A DNA stretch of 11,793 nt from DASZMX01 sp035551475. Lineage in GTDB: Bacteria; Verrucomicrobiota; Verrucomicrobiia; Limisphaerales; Palsa-1400. The notes under the pieces were generated by a model. The model did no database searches, was not told where the DNA came from, and saw nothing but the letters and a program-made list of their open reading frames with translations. The stretch spans positions 1-11,793 of the forward strand of contig DASZMX010000122.1 in assembly GCA_035551475.1 (NCBI GenBank). Direction: 5' to 3'. The translations under genes were made by a program, and so were the position numbers. Of the stretch, positions 5,611 to 11,793 are shown piece after piece. Position 1 is the first letter of the stretch. Each line of letters opens with the position of its first letter.

Positions 5611-7424
5611 GGAGCCACTCCGCTCATGCGCAGGCGCCAGACGCGCTGCGGCGCGGGAATGCCGCGGCACTGCACTTCCGCCGGCTCCGGGGCGCTGCCG
5701 CACTGTTTGACAAACGCGGCCATTTCCGGGCGCTGAAACAATTCGTCCGAGACTGTCAAGTCATCACCGCGACAGCTCTCGACCATGCGGGCGGCCAGGT
5801 TCACGGTGGTGCCAAAAAAATCGAGGCGATCATTGGCGTTGACCGCGAGGCAAGGGCCAAGATGCAGACTGGCTTTCAATACCAGCGGCGAGGCCAGGCC
5901 TGGATTGGCGCGCGGCAATTCCAGAAAACTCCGGCGCACCGCGGCCAGCGCCTCATCGACCCCGCTAAACGCCGCCATGACGGCGTCACCGATGGTTTTG
6001 ACAATCCTTCCGCGATGCGCGCCGATGGCTTCGGTCAGCACGGCAAAATGATTGCGCACCAGGACATAGGCGGGGGCGTCGCCGAGGCCGCTGTACATGG
6101 CGGTCGAGCCGCGCAAATCCGTAAAAAGAATCACCTGGCTGCCCACGATGACCTGCTCCGTCGGCGAAATAACTTCGCTGGAAAAGAGATCATGGAAGCC
6201 CTGCCAATTGGTGACACGCGCCGCGGTGAGAATATCTTCGCTCCACGCCTCGTCCTGCACGCTGACCAGCACGGGGAATGAATTCGGATTGTGGAGTTCC
6301 GCTTCGAGCGTGGCGCTTTCCGGGCTCGCGGGCGCCAGCGCGCGCACGACAAATTCGGCGGGCGGGCAGTCCACCTGGATTTTCCCGCCGGCCGCTTCGA
6401 GCCGGGCGCGTTGCCGCACTTGGGGCGATTGCAGCCAGAGTTGGCGGCGGGTGCGCGGCCAGTTCCACGCGCGGGTTTCGCCCGGCTCCAACCACGCCTG
6501 GCTCACGACATGCGGCTTGCCGCCCGGGCCGGCCAGGCAGAAAGTTTGCTCCTCCGCCGGACGCACGGCGGGATCAACGGCGAATTTAAGCTCCACCGAC
6601 TTGTCGAATTCCGCGTCGAACTTTATTTGACACACATCGCATTCGCTCGCGCCTTGCAACCCGGCGAGGGAACGGACGCGCGGACGCCGCGTGGAGCGGC
6701 AATGCGGGCACAAGGTTTCCCAACTGAATTGGAAGACGCCGCTGCGCGTGGCGTGCAGAAAAAATTCCAGGGTTTCCCAGCCATCGCATTCCCAACGGCG
6801 CGCCATCGCCAGCGGCCGAATATGGGTCAGCTCGACATCCGGCGCCGTGCGCAGGAAATGCTCGAGTTTTTCCATGAGATCAGCCCGCGGCTGGCTGGCG
6901 CGCAATTTCTGCAACGACGCCGCCAAGGCGTCTTCCCGCACCGGCGTCACGGGCAAATCCGGAAACGCCAGCGGCGCCGCGCCGCGCAAAAAATCCTCGA
7001 GCTTTCCCAGGGCGCGCGCCATGTCGCGCCGCATTTTCGGCCCCACGACATATTGCCCGAACAGTTTGCCGAGAGCGCCGCGCGGCTCCAATTCCGCATA
7101 AGCGAGAACCCGCGTGCCGGCGGAATGCTGCGGCGCCAAATCCATGCCGAGCCGCGCCTCCGCGAACGGGCCGCCCGCAAAAATGCGCCGCACGCGATAA
7201 AACTTCGGTTCGACCCATTCAAAAGGAAATTCACGCCAGCGCGACTCGACGCCAAGCAGGCGGGCGCAGGCGGTGATTTTGCTGCCGCCTTCCGGCAACG
7301 CTTCCGTGGTATAATGAACTGCCGGCAAACCGACAGCGCGGTTCAGCCAATCCGTTTGGCGCACATGCGGCCAGACCGCTTCCGGCGGAGCGGAAAACAC
7401 CTGCTCAATCTGGAAACGGATCAC
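5607..7424 (-). CDS. Class III adenylate/guanylate cyclase with N-terminal SRPBCC domain and zinc-ribbon-bearing middle region
   Basis: A 605-residue soluble protein. Residues 1-148 are an SRPBCC/START-like domain: FQIEQVFSAPPEAVWPHVRQ, then FEWVEPKFYRVRRIF and a C-terminal helix RRDMARALGKLEDFL. Residues about 170-420 contain two Cys pairs (C239-x-x-C242, C262-x-x-C265), a probable zinc ribbon, and resemble the DUF5939 region found in front of some bacterial cyclases. The class III catalytic domain spans about 425-565. Metal-binding aspartates are D436 (LFTDLRGST) and D480 (KTIGDAVMAAF). K476 and D535 fit purine recognition in adenylate cyclases, and N542/R546 (VNLAARM) are the transition-state residues. 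All catalytic positions seem intact, so it should make cAMP, or possibly cGMP. The SRPBCC domain may sense a hydrophobic ligand (inference). GTG at 7424 is the only reasonable start. No transmembrane segment is seen. Confidence 0.88.
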   Translation of the reverse strand: MIRFQIEQVFSAPPEAVWPHVRQTDWLNRAVGLPAVHYTTEALPEGGSKITACARLLGVESRWREFPFEWVEPKFYRVRRIFAGGPFAEARLGMDLAPQHSAGTRVLAYAELEPRGALGKLFGQYVVGPKMRRDMARALGKLEDFLRGAAPLAFPDLPVTPVREDALAASLQKLRASQPRADLMEKLEHFLRTAPDVELTHIRPLAMARRWECDGWETLEFFLHATRSGVFQFSWETLCPHCRSTRRPRVRSLAGLQGASECDVCQIKFDAEFDKSVELKFAVDPAVRPAEEQTFCLAGPGGKPHVVSQAWLEPGETRAWNWPRTRRQLWLQSPQVRQRARLEAAGGKIQVDCPPAEFVVRALAPASPESATLEAELHNPNSFPVLVSVQDEAWSEDILTAARVTNWQGFHDLFSSEVISPTEQVIVGSQVILFTDLRGSTAMYSGLGDAPAYVLVRNHFAVLTEAIGAHRGRIVKTIGDAVMAAFSGVDEALAAVRRSFLELPRANPGLASPLVLKASLHLGPCLAVNANDRLDFFGTTVNLAARMVESCRGDDLTVSDELFQRPEMAAFVKQCGSAPEPAEVQCRGIPAPQRVWRLRMSGVAP

Positions 7425-7469
7425 GCGCCCAGCATAGGTTCAACCGCCGCCCTGCAAAGCGCAAAATCC

Positions 7470-7486
7470 CGGTTTCTCCGTGTCAT
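7470..7486. repeat. 17-bp direct repeat, left copy
   Basis: CGGTTTCTCCGTGTCAT, identical at all 17 positions to 8402-8418; identity ends abruptly on both sides. It lies in the 81-nt gap between the cyclase start and the stop of the SRPBCC gene, and marks the left border of an AT-richer two-gene segment. Confidence 0.75.
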
Positions 7487-7505
7487 TCACGCCGAAGGCG
7501 CCAGA

Positions 7506-7988
7506 TCATAACGTCGGACTCACGTATTGCATCCAATCAGATCCCTCGGCCATTTCCTTCAGCAACTTATTCCGATGAACAAGAAAGCGCCGCATGTAAA
7601 ATTTCAAAAAAACCTTGTCGCCAATTATCCCCAAAACGCCAAACGGAGAGGTAAATCTGAAACAATCACGCATCACCGTCATTCCCCGATCTTCATCAAA
7701 ATAATGATCATGCACCATGCGCTTGAAATTTCCCGACACCAGCACGTCTCGAAAAAAACGCGGCTTCTCAAATTCTGTAACACGCACAGTCAATCGAAGC
7801 CGGAGGCCAAAATGCGTCGCCTCCCAGGTTACTTCATCGTTCAATTCAATTAATCCAGTCGTGACGCCAGCTATGGCTCGTTCTCCTGTAGGCGCCGCAG
7901 AAGCCATATGCGCGTCAATGCTCCGAGCAAGATCAAAGACTCGTGGGCAAGGCGCTTTGATTAATGTGCTTAATTGAATATCTTCCAC
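7506..7988 (-). CDS. SRPBCC-family (START-like) protein
   Basis: A stand-alone SRPBCC domain of about 160 residues: IQLSTLIKAPCPRVFDLARS, then GERAIAGVTTGLIELNDEVT, then RFFRDVLVSGNFKRMVHDHY, with a C-terminal amphipathic helix (KFYMRRFLVHRNKLLKEMAE) that would close the ligand cavity. Conserved points include 'ApcprvFDLaRsid' and 'F-x-H-D-H-x-F' followed by 'M-R-D-x-F-x-x-x-S-P-x-G'. The family binds small hydrophobic molecules or acts as a cyclase/dehydratase; no catalytic residue can be named. The GTG at 7988 is preferred because AGG of AAGGCAGG lies 8 nt upstream and overlaps the stop of the preceding gene, suggesting translational coupling. A TTG at 8027 would overlap that gene by 25 nt. 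Lower GC than its surroundings (23 of 60 bases in 7561-7620) suggests acquisition. The next gene downstream, a cyclase, also begins with an SRPBCC domain. Confidence 0.85.
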   Translation of the reverse strand: MEDIQLSTLIKAPCPRVFDLARSIDAHMASAAPTGERAIAGVTTGLIELNDEVTWEATHFGLRLRLTVRVTEFEKPRFFRDVLVSGNFKRMVHDHYFDEDRGMTVMRDCFRFTSPFGVLGIIGDKVFLKFYMRRFLVHRNKLLKEMAEGSDWMQYVSPTL

Positions 7989-8002
7989 GCTGAAAACCTG
8001 CC

Positions 8003-8311
8003 TTAAGGCGCGCGCCGCTTTCGCCAAACCTTAAGCGCCCGATCCGTTATTTGTTGCAGCAAAAAACCATAGAAAAGCGAGGCCGGCGCCGCATCGATCA
8101 TCTTACCAACTAATCTCCACCAATCTATTCCTTCCTTTAGGAAGTCAAACCTCGGCGGCAAAAAATACATAAGAATCGCGTGAGGCATAAACACGGCTGC
8201 AAACGCCTGCAAGATAAGCCCGTGATCGGGCAGCGCCATTAAAAGTTGCACCACAAATAGGAGATGCACGAGAACGGCGAACCAGACTCCCAGCCAAAGG
8301 CGAAAGCGCAT
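8003..8311 (-). CDS. Small integral membrane protein of unknown function
   Basis: Not recognised. From the ATG at 8311 it is about 102 residues: MRFRLWLGVWFAVLVHLLFV is a first transmembrane helix (about 4-25), LILQAFAAVFMPHAILMYFL a second (about 31-51). A loop rich in aromatic and charged residues (RFDFLKEGIDWWRLVG) leads to a possible third short helix (APASLFYGFLLQQITD) and a basic tail (VWRKRRAP) that should be cytoplasmic. In-frame TTG at 8371 would add 20 polar residues; no good ribosome-binding site supports either start. Its stop lies 14 nt before the SRPBCC gene start and forms part of that gene's ribosome-binding site, so the two are probably co-expressed. Base composition is AT-richer than the flanks. 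A membrane partner for the SRPBCC protein is an inference from this coupling. Confidence 0.65.
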   Translation of the reverse strand: MRFRLWLGVWFAVLVHLLFVVQLLMALPDHGLILQAFAAVFMPHAILMYFLPPRFDFLKEGIDWWRLVGKMIDAAPASLFYGFLLQQITDRALKVWRKRRAP

Positions 8312-8401
8312 TTTATCAATGGATCTTAACCATTTCGTCCCGATCTTGCCAGTTTGATGGCGTTGAGCCAAAGCGCCATTCGACGGCGCCCGGGCACCTC
8401 A

Positions 8402-8418
8402 CGGTTTCTCCGTGTCAT
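8402..8418. repeat. 17-bp direct repeat, right copy
   Basis: Second perfect copy of CGGTTTCTCCGTGTCAT, 932 bp from the left copy in the same orientation. It sits just upstream of the glycosyltransferase, and an in-frame GTG start of that gene (8412) falls inside it. That makes the GTG less credible than the ATG at 8436. Confidence 0.75.
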
Positions 8419-8435
8419 CCCGTACTTTGGCAGAT

Positions 8436-9173
8436 ATGTTGGAAGGGATGAAAGTTTCCGTGGTGGTGCCGGCGTTCAATGAGGAAAAACTCCTCGGCGC
8501 CACGCTGGCCAGCATTCACGCGGCGTTGCGCGCGTTCGAGCCGTTGGGCTGGTCGTCGGAGATCGTCGTTTGCGACAACAATTCCACCGATGGCACGGCC
8601 AAAATTGCGGAAGCCCACGGCGCGAAGGTCGTGTTTGAAGGTGTCAATCAAATCGCCCGGGCGCGCAACACCGGCGCGCGGGCGGCGGCGGGAGACTGGC
8701 TCATTTTTGTGGACGCGGATTCCCGGCCGACGGCGGAATTGTTTGGCGAAGCCGCGGCGCACATTCAATCCGGCCGCTGCCTGGCGGGCGGCTGCACCGT
8801 GCGCCTGGACGAACGGCATTTTATTGCGGATTCGGGGACAGCGCTCTGGAACATGGTCAGCCGCGCCTGCCATTGGTTTGCCGGGTCGTTTAGCTTTTGC
8901 GAAGCGCGGGCCTTTCGCGCGGTGGGCGGTTTCAGCGAGGAGCTTTTCGCCTCGGAGGAAATCGATTTAAGCCAGCGGCTCAACAAACTCGCGCGGGCGG
9001 AAGGCAAACGCGTGGTCATCCTGCATCGCCATCCTTTGCTCACCTCGGCGCGGAAGGTGCGGCTGTATTCAGGTATGGAATTGATCCGGTTTTTTCAGCG
9101 CGCCATTTTCCTGCCGCGCCGCACGATCCGCAGCCGGGAAGCGTGTTCGCCCTGGTACGACGGACGGCGCTGA
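8436..9173 (+). CDS. Family 2 glycosyltransferase
   Basis: A soluble GT-A-fold glycosyltransferase of about 245 residues. The N-terminus reads MKVSVVVPAFNEEKLL, followed by EIVVCDNNSTDGTAKIAEAH, the nucleotide-sugar binding part of GT2 enzymes. The metal-binding DxD appears as FVDADSRP (residues 92-99 from this start), and GGFSEELFASEEIDLSQRL carries the acidic 'E-D/E-x-D' region that usually supplies the catalytic base. There are no transmembrane helices, so it works in the cytoplasm or at the membrane face, adding a sugar to a lipid-linked or other acceptor; donor and acceptor are unknown. Starts at GTG 8412, ATG 8436 and ATG 8448 are all in frame. The GTG lies in a direct repeat, and GGAAGG touches the 8448 ATG too closely, so 8436 is a compromise. 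It converges with the sigma-factor gene, with 3 nt between stops. Confidence 0.88.
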   Translation: MLEGMKVSVVVPAFNEEKLLGATLASIHAALRAFEPLGWSSEIVVCDNNSTDGTAKIAEAHGAKVVFEGVNQIARARNTGARAAAGDWLIFVDADSRPTAELFGEAAAHIQSGRCLAGGCTVRLDERHFIADSGTALWNMVSRACHWFAGSFSFCEARAFRAVGGFSEELFASEEIDLSQRLNKLARAEGKRVVILHRHPLLTSARKVRLYSGMELIRFFQRAIFLPRRTIRSREACSPWYDGRR

Positions 9174-9176
9174 ACG

Positions 9177-10487
9177 TTACGCGGGCGCGGCTTCGGCGGC
9201 GGTTTTGCAGGCCTCGAACCGGCGCGAGAGAAAGAGCTGCTCGGATTTGGTGCCGGCCAATTGCATCGATTTGCGGAAGTAGCCGGCGGCGGCGAGGGGA
9301 TCGTCCAATTGCGCCTCGAATTCGCCCAGCACCGCGTAAAATAAATAATAACCGTCGAGCTTTTCCCGGTTCTGAATGGAGGCGACGGCTTGCAGACCGG
9401 CGGTGGGGCCGTGAATGTTCGCCACCACCACCGCGCGATTGAGCGCCACGACGGGCGAATGATCGACTTCCATGAGCCGGTCGTAAAGCGCGAGGATGTG
9501 CGGCCAATCAGTGGCTTCGTAATGCGGCGCCGCGCAATGACAGGCGGCAATGCCCGCCTGCAAATGATAGGTGGCAATCTCTGTGCCCGAGGCGGAGGAG
9601 GCGAGATGAAACATGCCCTGTGCGATCATGGCTTGGTCCCAAAGCCGGCGGTCTTGCTCCTTCAACAGCAGCAGATTGCCATCGGCATCAACGCGGGCAG
9701 GGAGGCGCGCGGCATCCAGCAGCATCAAGGCGAGCAGCGCGTGGGTCTTCGGCAGGTCGCCCGCTTGGTGGCCGGCCAAAAGCGTTGTCAAGCGAATCGC
9801 TTCGGCGCACACTTCGCGCCGCACGAGAGCTTCGCCGCTCGAAGCCTTGTAGCCCTCGTTGAACAGCAGGTAAAGCGATTGCAGCACGGCATCGAGGCGG
9901 CGCGCCAATTCTTCGCCGCTGGGAATTTCAAATGGAATGCGGGCGTCGCGAATCGTTTGTTTGGCGCGGGTGAGGCGCTTGGCAATCGCCGCTTCGGAAG
10001 TGAGAAAGGCGCCAGCGATTTCCGCCACGCTGAAGGCGCCCAGCGTTTTCAACGCCAGCGCCACCTGCGCCTCGGCGGGAATCACCGGATGACAGCAGAC
10101 AAACATGAGCCGCAAACGGTCATCGGCAATTTCCGGCGCGTCGGCGAGCGCGGCCCCGGAATCCGACGGGCCTCGCTCCAGGGAAAGCAAAATGGCCGCC
10201 TGCTTGTCGCGAAAAACCTTCTCGCGCCGCACGACATCAAGGGCGAGGTTGCGCGCGGTGCGCATGATCCAGCCGGCGGGATTGGACGGCACGCCATAAA
10301 ACGGCCACGTTTTGAGCGCCCGGATCAGCGCCTCCTGCACGACGTCTTCCGCCAGCGTCAGATGTTCGAGCCCAAAAATCCGCGTGAGGGTGGCGATGAT
10401 TTTTCCCGCTTCATGCCGGAACAAATGCTCCACCACTTGCGAAATATCGCCGCTCGCGGAATTTTCGACTGGCGCGGCGGAGGGCAT
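9177..10487 (-). CDS. ECF42-type sigma factor with C-terminal TPR-like extension
   Basis: At 436 residues it is over twice the size of a classical ECF sigma factor. Region 2 (about 17-90) includes LTLAEDVVQEALIRALKTWP and GWIMRTARNLALDVVRRE. Region 4 (about 125-182) includes DDRLRLMFVCCHPVIP, a signature of this group, and FSVAEIAGAFLTSEAAIAKR, the DNA-binding helix-turn-helix. The extension (about 190-436) contains LLFNEGYKA, then DHSPVVALNRAVVVANIHGP and helical pairs resembling TPR units. In ECF42-type factors this extension replaces an anti-sigma factor as the control element, and DGPF/YCII genes are the usual neighbours and targets (established for the group). A DGPF gene lies upstream in the same operon here. 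The ATG at 10487 comes 3 nt after the stop of the preceding SRPBCC gene, so translation is probably coupled. The signal is unknown. Confidence 0.92.
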   Translation of the reverse strand: MPSAAPVENSASGDISQVVEHLFRHEAGKIIATLTRIFGLEHLTLAEDVVQEALIRALKTWPFYGVPSNPAGWIMRTARNLALDVVRREKVFRDKQAAILLSLERGPSDSGAALADAPEIADDRLRLMFVCCHPVIPAEAQVALALKTLGAFSVAEIAGAFLTSEAAIAKRLTRAKQTIRDARIPFEIPSGEELARRLDAVLQSLYLLFNEGYKASSGEALVRREVCAEAIRLTTLLAGHQAGDLPKTHALLALMLLDAARLPARVDADGNLLLLKEQDRRLWDQAMIAQGMFHLASSASGTEIATYHLQAGIAACHCAAPHYEATDWPHILALYDRLMEVDHSPVVALNRAVVVANIHGPTAGLQAVASIQNREKLDGYYLFYAVLGEFEAQLDDPLAAAGYFRKSMQLAGTKSEQLFLSRRFEACKTAAEAAPA

Positions 10488-10490
10488 GCT

Positions 10491-11033
10491 TCACGCGGGG
10501 ACGCCCGATTTTTTTTCCGCGATGGATTTCATCGCGGCAAGGCCCCGTTCAAAATCGCCGCCGACCATTTTGTCGCAATTCACAAACAGGCCGAAAACTT
10601 TGGCGGCAAAATTATTTTTGCCGGTCATGGTCCAGGAGACCAGCGTGCCGCCGCCTTCGCTGCGAAAGGTGAATTCAGCCGTATTAACGACTTTCATCGG
10701 GCGCAGAAATTCGAGCTGAATGCGAATCAGCTCATTCGGGCGCGCTTCCTTGATGAGCATGCGGCCCGCGCCCACTTTGTTGTTGCCCGACCACGCGAAC
10801 GCCGCGCCGACGCCGGAATCCGGCCCTTGATAACTGTTGGCGGCAGCCGGATCGAGCTTGGCCCACGGCGACCACGCCTGCCACTGATGAAAATCATTCA
10901 CCAGCGGGAAGACCATCGCCGGCGGCGCCGCGATTTTCGCCGAGCGCGAGATCTTCATGAAAGCAGGACGGGCAGCGACCAGCAGAATGAAGCCCAGCAC
11001 AAGGACGGGTATGATGAGGAGAAGGATTTTCAT
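10491..11033 (-). CDS. Membrane-anchored SRPBCC (polyketide cyclase-like) protein
   Basis: A 180-residue protein. Residues 2-22 (KILLLIIPVLVLGFILLVAA) form one N-terminal transmembrane helix or uncleaved signal anchor. After it comes a full SRPBCC domain: ISRSAKIAAPPAMVFPLVND, the typical 'W-x-x-W-S-P-W' segment (FHQWQAWSPWAKLDPA), AGRMLIKEARPNELIRIQLE, and VSWTMTGKNNFAAKVFGLFV with KMVGGDFERGLAAMKSIAE as the C-terminal helix. This matches the 'SRPBCC/polyketide cyclase' proteins with a membrane anchor seen in many bacteria. Its ligand is unknown, and the topology would place the domain outside the cytoplasm (inference). It starts at the ATG at 11033, 11 nt after the AHSA1-like gene, and stops 3 nt before the sigma factor, so it is an internal member of the operon. 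Confidence 0.88.
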   Translation of the reverse strand: MKILLLIIPVLVLGFILLVAARPAFMKISRSAKIAAPPAMVFPLVNDFHQWQAWSPWAKLDPAAANSYQGPDSGVGAAFAWSGNNKVGAGRMLIKEARPNELIRIQLEFLRPMKVVNTAEFTFRSEGGGTLVSWTMTGKNNFAAKVFGLFVNCDKMVGGDFERGLAAMKSIAEKKSGVPA

Positions 11034-11044
11034 GCGACATTAAA

Positions 11045-11539
11045 TTAGAGTGTTTTCAGATATTCCTGCAAACGATCCAATGTGCCCGTCCAGCCGCCTT
11101 GCATGCTGGCATGGTTCTCGTTGAAAGTGCGAATCTCATTTTCCGTGGAGCCCCACGGCGTCCAGGTGATCGTGACCAGCGTCTGGCCGGCCTCTTCGGT
11201 AAACGTAATGGTGGAGAGCAGTTCCAAGGGCCAGGCCGCGTTCATGGGATGACGCGTCAATCCGCCGGCCGCGTCGGAAAACGAATTCACAAAGACCAGG
11301 CGTTCCGGCGGGGCAACTTCGCGGATGACCCATTTGCCCCACATTTCATGGCCATCCGGGGTCTTCATGCCGTAATGGAAAACGCCGCCGGGCCGCAGGT
11401 CCATTTTGGCATGGACGAGCGTGATGCCCTTCGGCCCCCACCAAGCCATGTGGGCCTGGTCCGTCCACAATTTCCAGAGAAGGTCGCGCGCCGCCGGAAA
11501 GCGGCGCGCGATCACAAACGGTTGGGCGACGGCGTCCAT
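11045..11539 (-). CDS. AHSA1-like SRPBCC domain protein
   Basis: A 164-residue SRPBCC protein of the 'activator of Hsp90 ATPase homologue 1-like' group (PF08327). It opens with FVIARRFPAARDLLWKLWTD and AHMAWWGPKGITLVHAKMDL, followed by RPGGVFHYGMKTPDGHEMWG, in which 'WWGP' and 'D-x-R-x-G-G' are hallmarks of the group. LVTITWTPWGSTENEIRTF and the terminal helix (MQGGWTGTLDRLQEYLKTL) complete the fold. The bacterial members are not known to act on Hsp90; they are generally taken as small-ligand binders. In ECF42-type loci they often accompany DGPF proteins. The gene lies 4 nt after the DGPF gene and 11 nt before the membrane-anchored SRPBCC gene, all on the minus strand. The ATG at 11539 fits the family start. 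Confidence 0.92.
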   Translation of the reverse strand: MDAVAQPFVIARRFPAARDLLWKLWTDQAHMAWWGPKGITLVHAKMDLRPGGVFHYGMKTPDGHEMWGKWVIREVAPPERLVFVNSFSDAAGGLTRHPMNAAWPLELLSTITFTEEAGQTLVTITWTPWGSTENEIRTFNENHASMQGGWTGTLDRLQEYLKTL

Positions 11540-11543
11540 GAAG

Positions 11544-11792
11544 TTAGGCCGTGGCGCCAGCCAGTTCCGCGTTCACCTGCGCTTCGGCGCTCGCGGAGCA
11601 AACGCTCGCGACAGGGCGAACCTCGACTTTGACGCCGTGCGCGAGGCCCGGGCAATCCTGCGCGATGGCGACGGCTTCATCCAGGCTTTTGACTTGCAGC
11701 AGGAAATACCCGCCGATGGCTTCCTTGGATTCCGCGAAAGGCCCGTCTGCCACGACGCGTCCGCCCTTGCCGGACACGAGTTTGCCCTCGGC
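11544..11792 (-). CDS. DGPF-domain (YCII-related) protein, C-terminal part
   Basis: The start is beyond the right edge of the window; 82 C-terminal residues are seen, beginning AEGKLVSGKGGRVVADGPF. The diagnostic motif is DGPFAESKEAIGGYFLLQ, followed by SLDEAVAIAQDCPG and VKVEVRPV, the usual end of YCII/DGPF proteins. The last 25 or so residues (ASVCSASAEAQVNAELAGATA) are a low-complexity tail beyond the normal domain. Full-length relatives have about 115-145 residues, so roughly 40-50 are missing. A GTG at 11777 is in frame but internal to the family's domain and should not be taken as the start. These proteins resemble muconolactone isomerase folds and have no firmly known reaction. In ECF42-type systems they are the typical partner of the sigma factor, encoded three genes downstream here. 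Confidence 0.9.
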   Translation of the reverse strand, partial: AEGKLVSGKGGRVVADGPFAESKEAIGGYFLLQVKSLDEAVAIAQDCPGLAHGVKVEVRPVASVCSASAEAQVNAELAGATA

Positions 11793-11793
11793 T

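Noticed and set aside
6291..7511. Open frame of 406 codons on the plus strand
   Set aside because: Antisense to the cyclase, whose domains are clear; the translation is Arg/Ala/Gln-rich without motifs.
9390..11048. Open frame of 552 codons on the plus strand
   Set aside because: It lies antisense to the well-supported sigma factor and membrane-anchored SRPBCC genes and its translation has no recognisable domain; it results from GC-rich codon bias on the true strand.
1..11793. CRISPR arrays, tRNA or rRNA genes, transposases, integrases, toxin-antitoxin pairs
   Set aside because: Looked for by eye on both strands; no regularly spaced repeats, cloverleaf sequences or corresponding protein motifs were found.

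Overview
The window looks like a chromosomal segment of a Verrucomicrobiota-type bacterium (Pedosphaera/Limisphaera-like). Three things point there: moderately high GC, a secreted protein with a VPD-type variant of the PEP-CTERM sorting tail, and a small secreted Fn3-like protein whose tail resembles the 'Y-x-V-x-x-(S/T)TN-x-x-x-W' segments common in that phylum. The assignment is inferred from protein style, not from a marker gene.

Left end (1-1425, minus strand): an exopolysaccharide-type locus begins here. A NusG/RfaH-like antitermination factor (537-1151) has a sigma-70-like promoter and a leader of about 185 nt. It is followed, after a 353-nt gap without a credible gene, by the first 61 codons of a membrane-anchored sugar transferase running off the window. 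Next (1426-3457, minus): a two-gene two-component system, a sensorless NarL/DegS-type histidine kinase followed by its LuxR-type response regulator. It lies downstream of a PA14-like, PEP-CTERM-like secreted protein and is separated from it by a strong intrinsic terminator.

Middle (3458-5610): an AT-richer divergent intergenic region, then on the plus strand a small secreted Fn3-like protein and a DegT/DnrJ/EryC1 sugar aminotransferase. The 26 nt between those two genes hold a perfect 11-bp hairpin that ends one base before the aminotransferase start codon. The aminotransferase meets, stop codon on stop codon, a minus-strand class III nucleotidyl cyclase with an N-terminal SRPBCC domain and a central zinc-ribbon-bearing region.

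Right half (7425-11793): a two-gene AT-richer cassette (SRPBCC protein plus small membrane protein) is bracketed by a perfect 17-bp direct repeat. A family 2 glycosyltransferase follows on the plus strand. The last part is a minus-strand operon of the ECF42 sigma-factor type: a DGPF/YCII protein (cut by the window edge), an AHSA1-like SRPBCC protein, a membrane-anchored SRPBCC protein and the sigma factor with its C-terminal TPR-like extension.

No tRNA, rRNA, CRISPR array, transposase or phage gene was seen. The themes are cell-surface polysaccharide and secreted-protein export (left and middle) and SRPBCC-fold small-ligand proteins (right), four of which occur in about 6 kb. I did not find a clearly new multi-gene system. 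The best leads are the repeat-bounded cassette, the SRPBCC-cyclase architecture, and the hairpin at the aminotransferase start.
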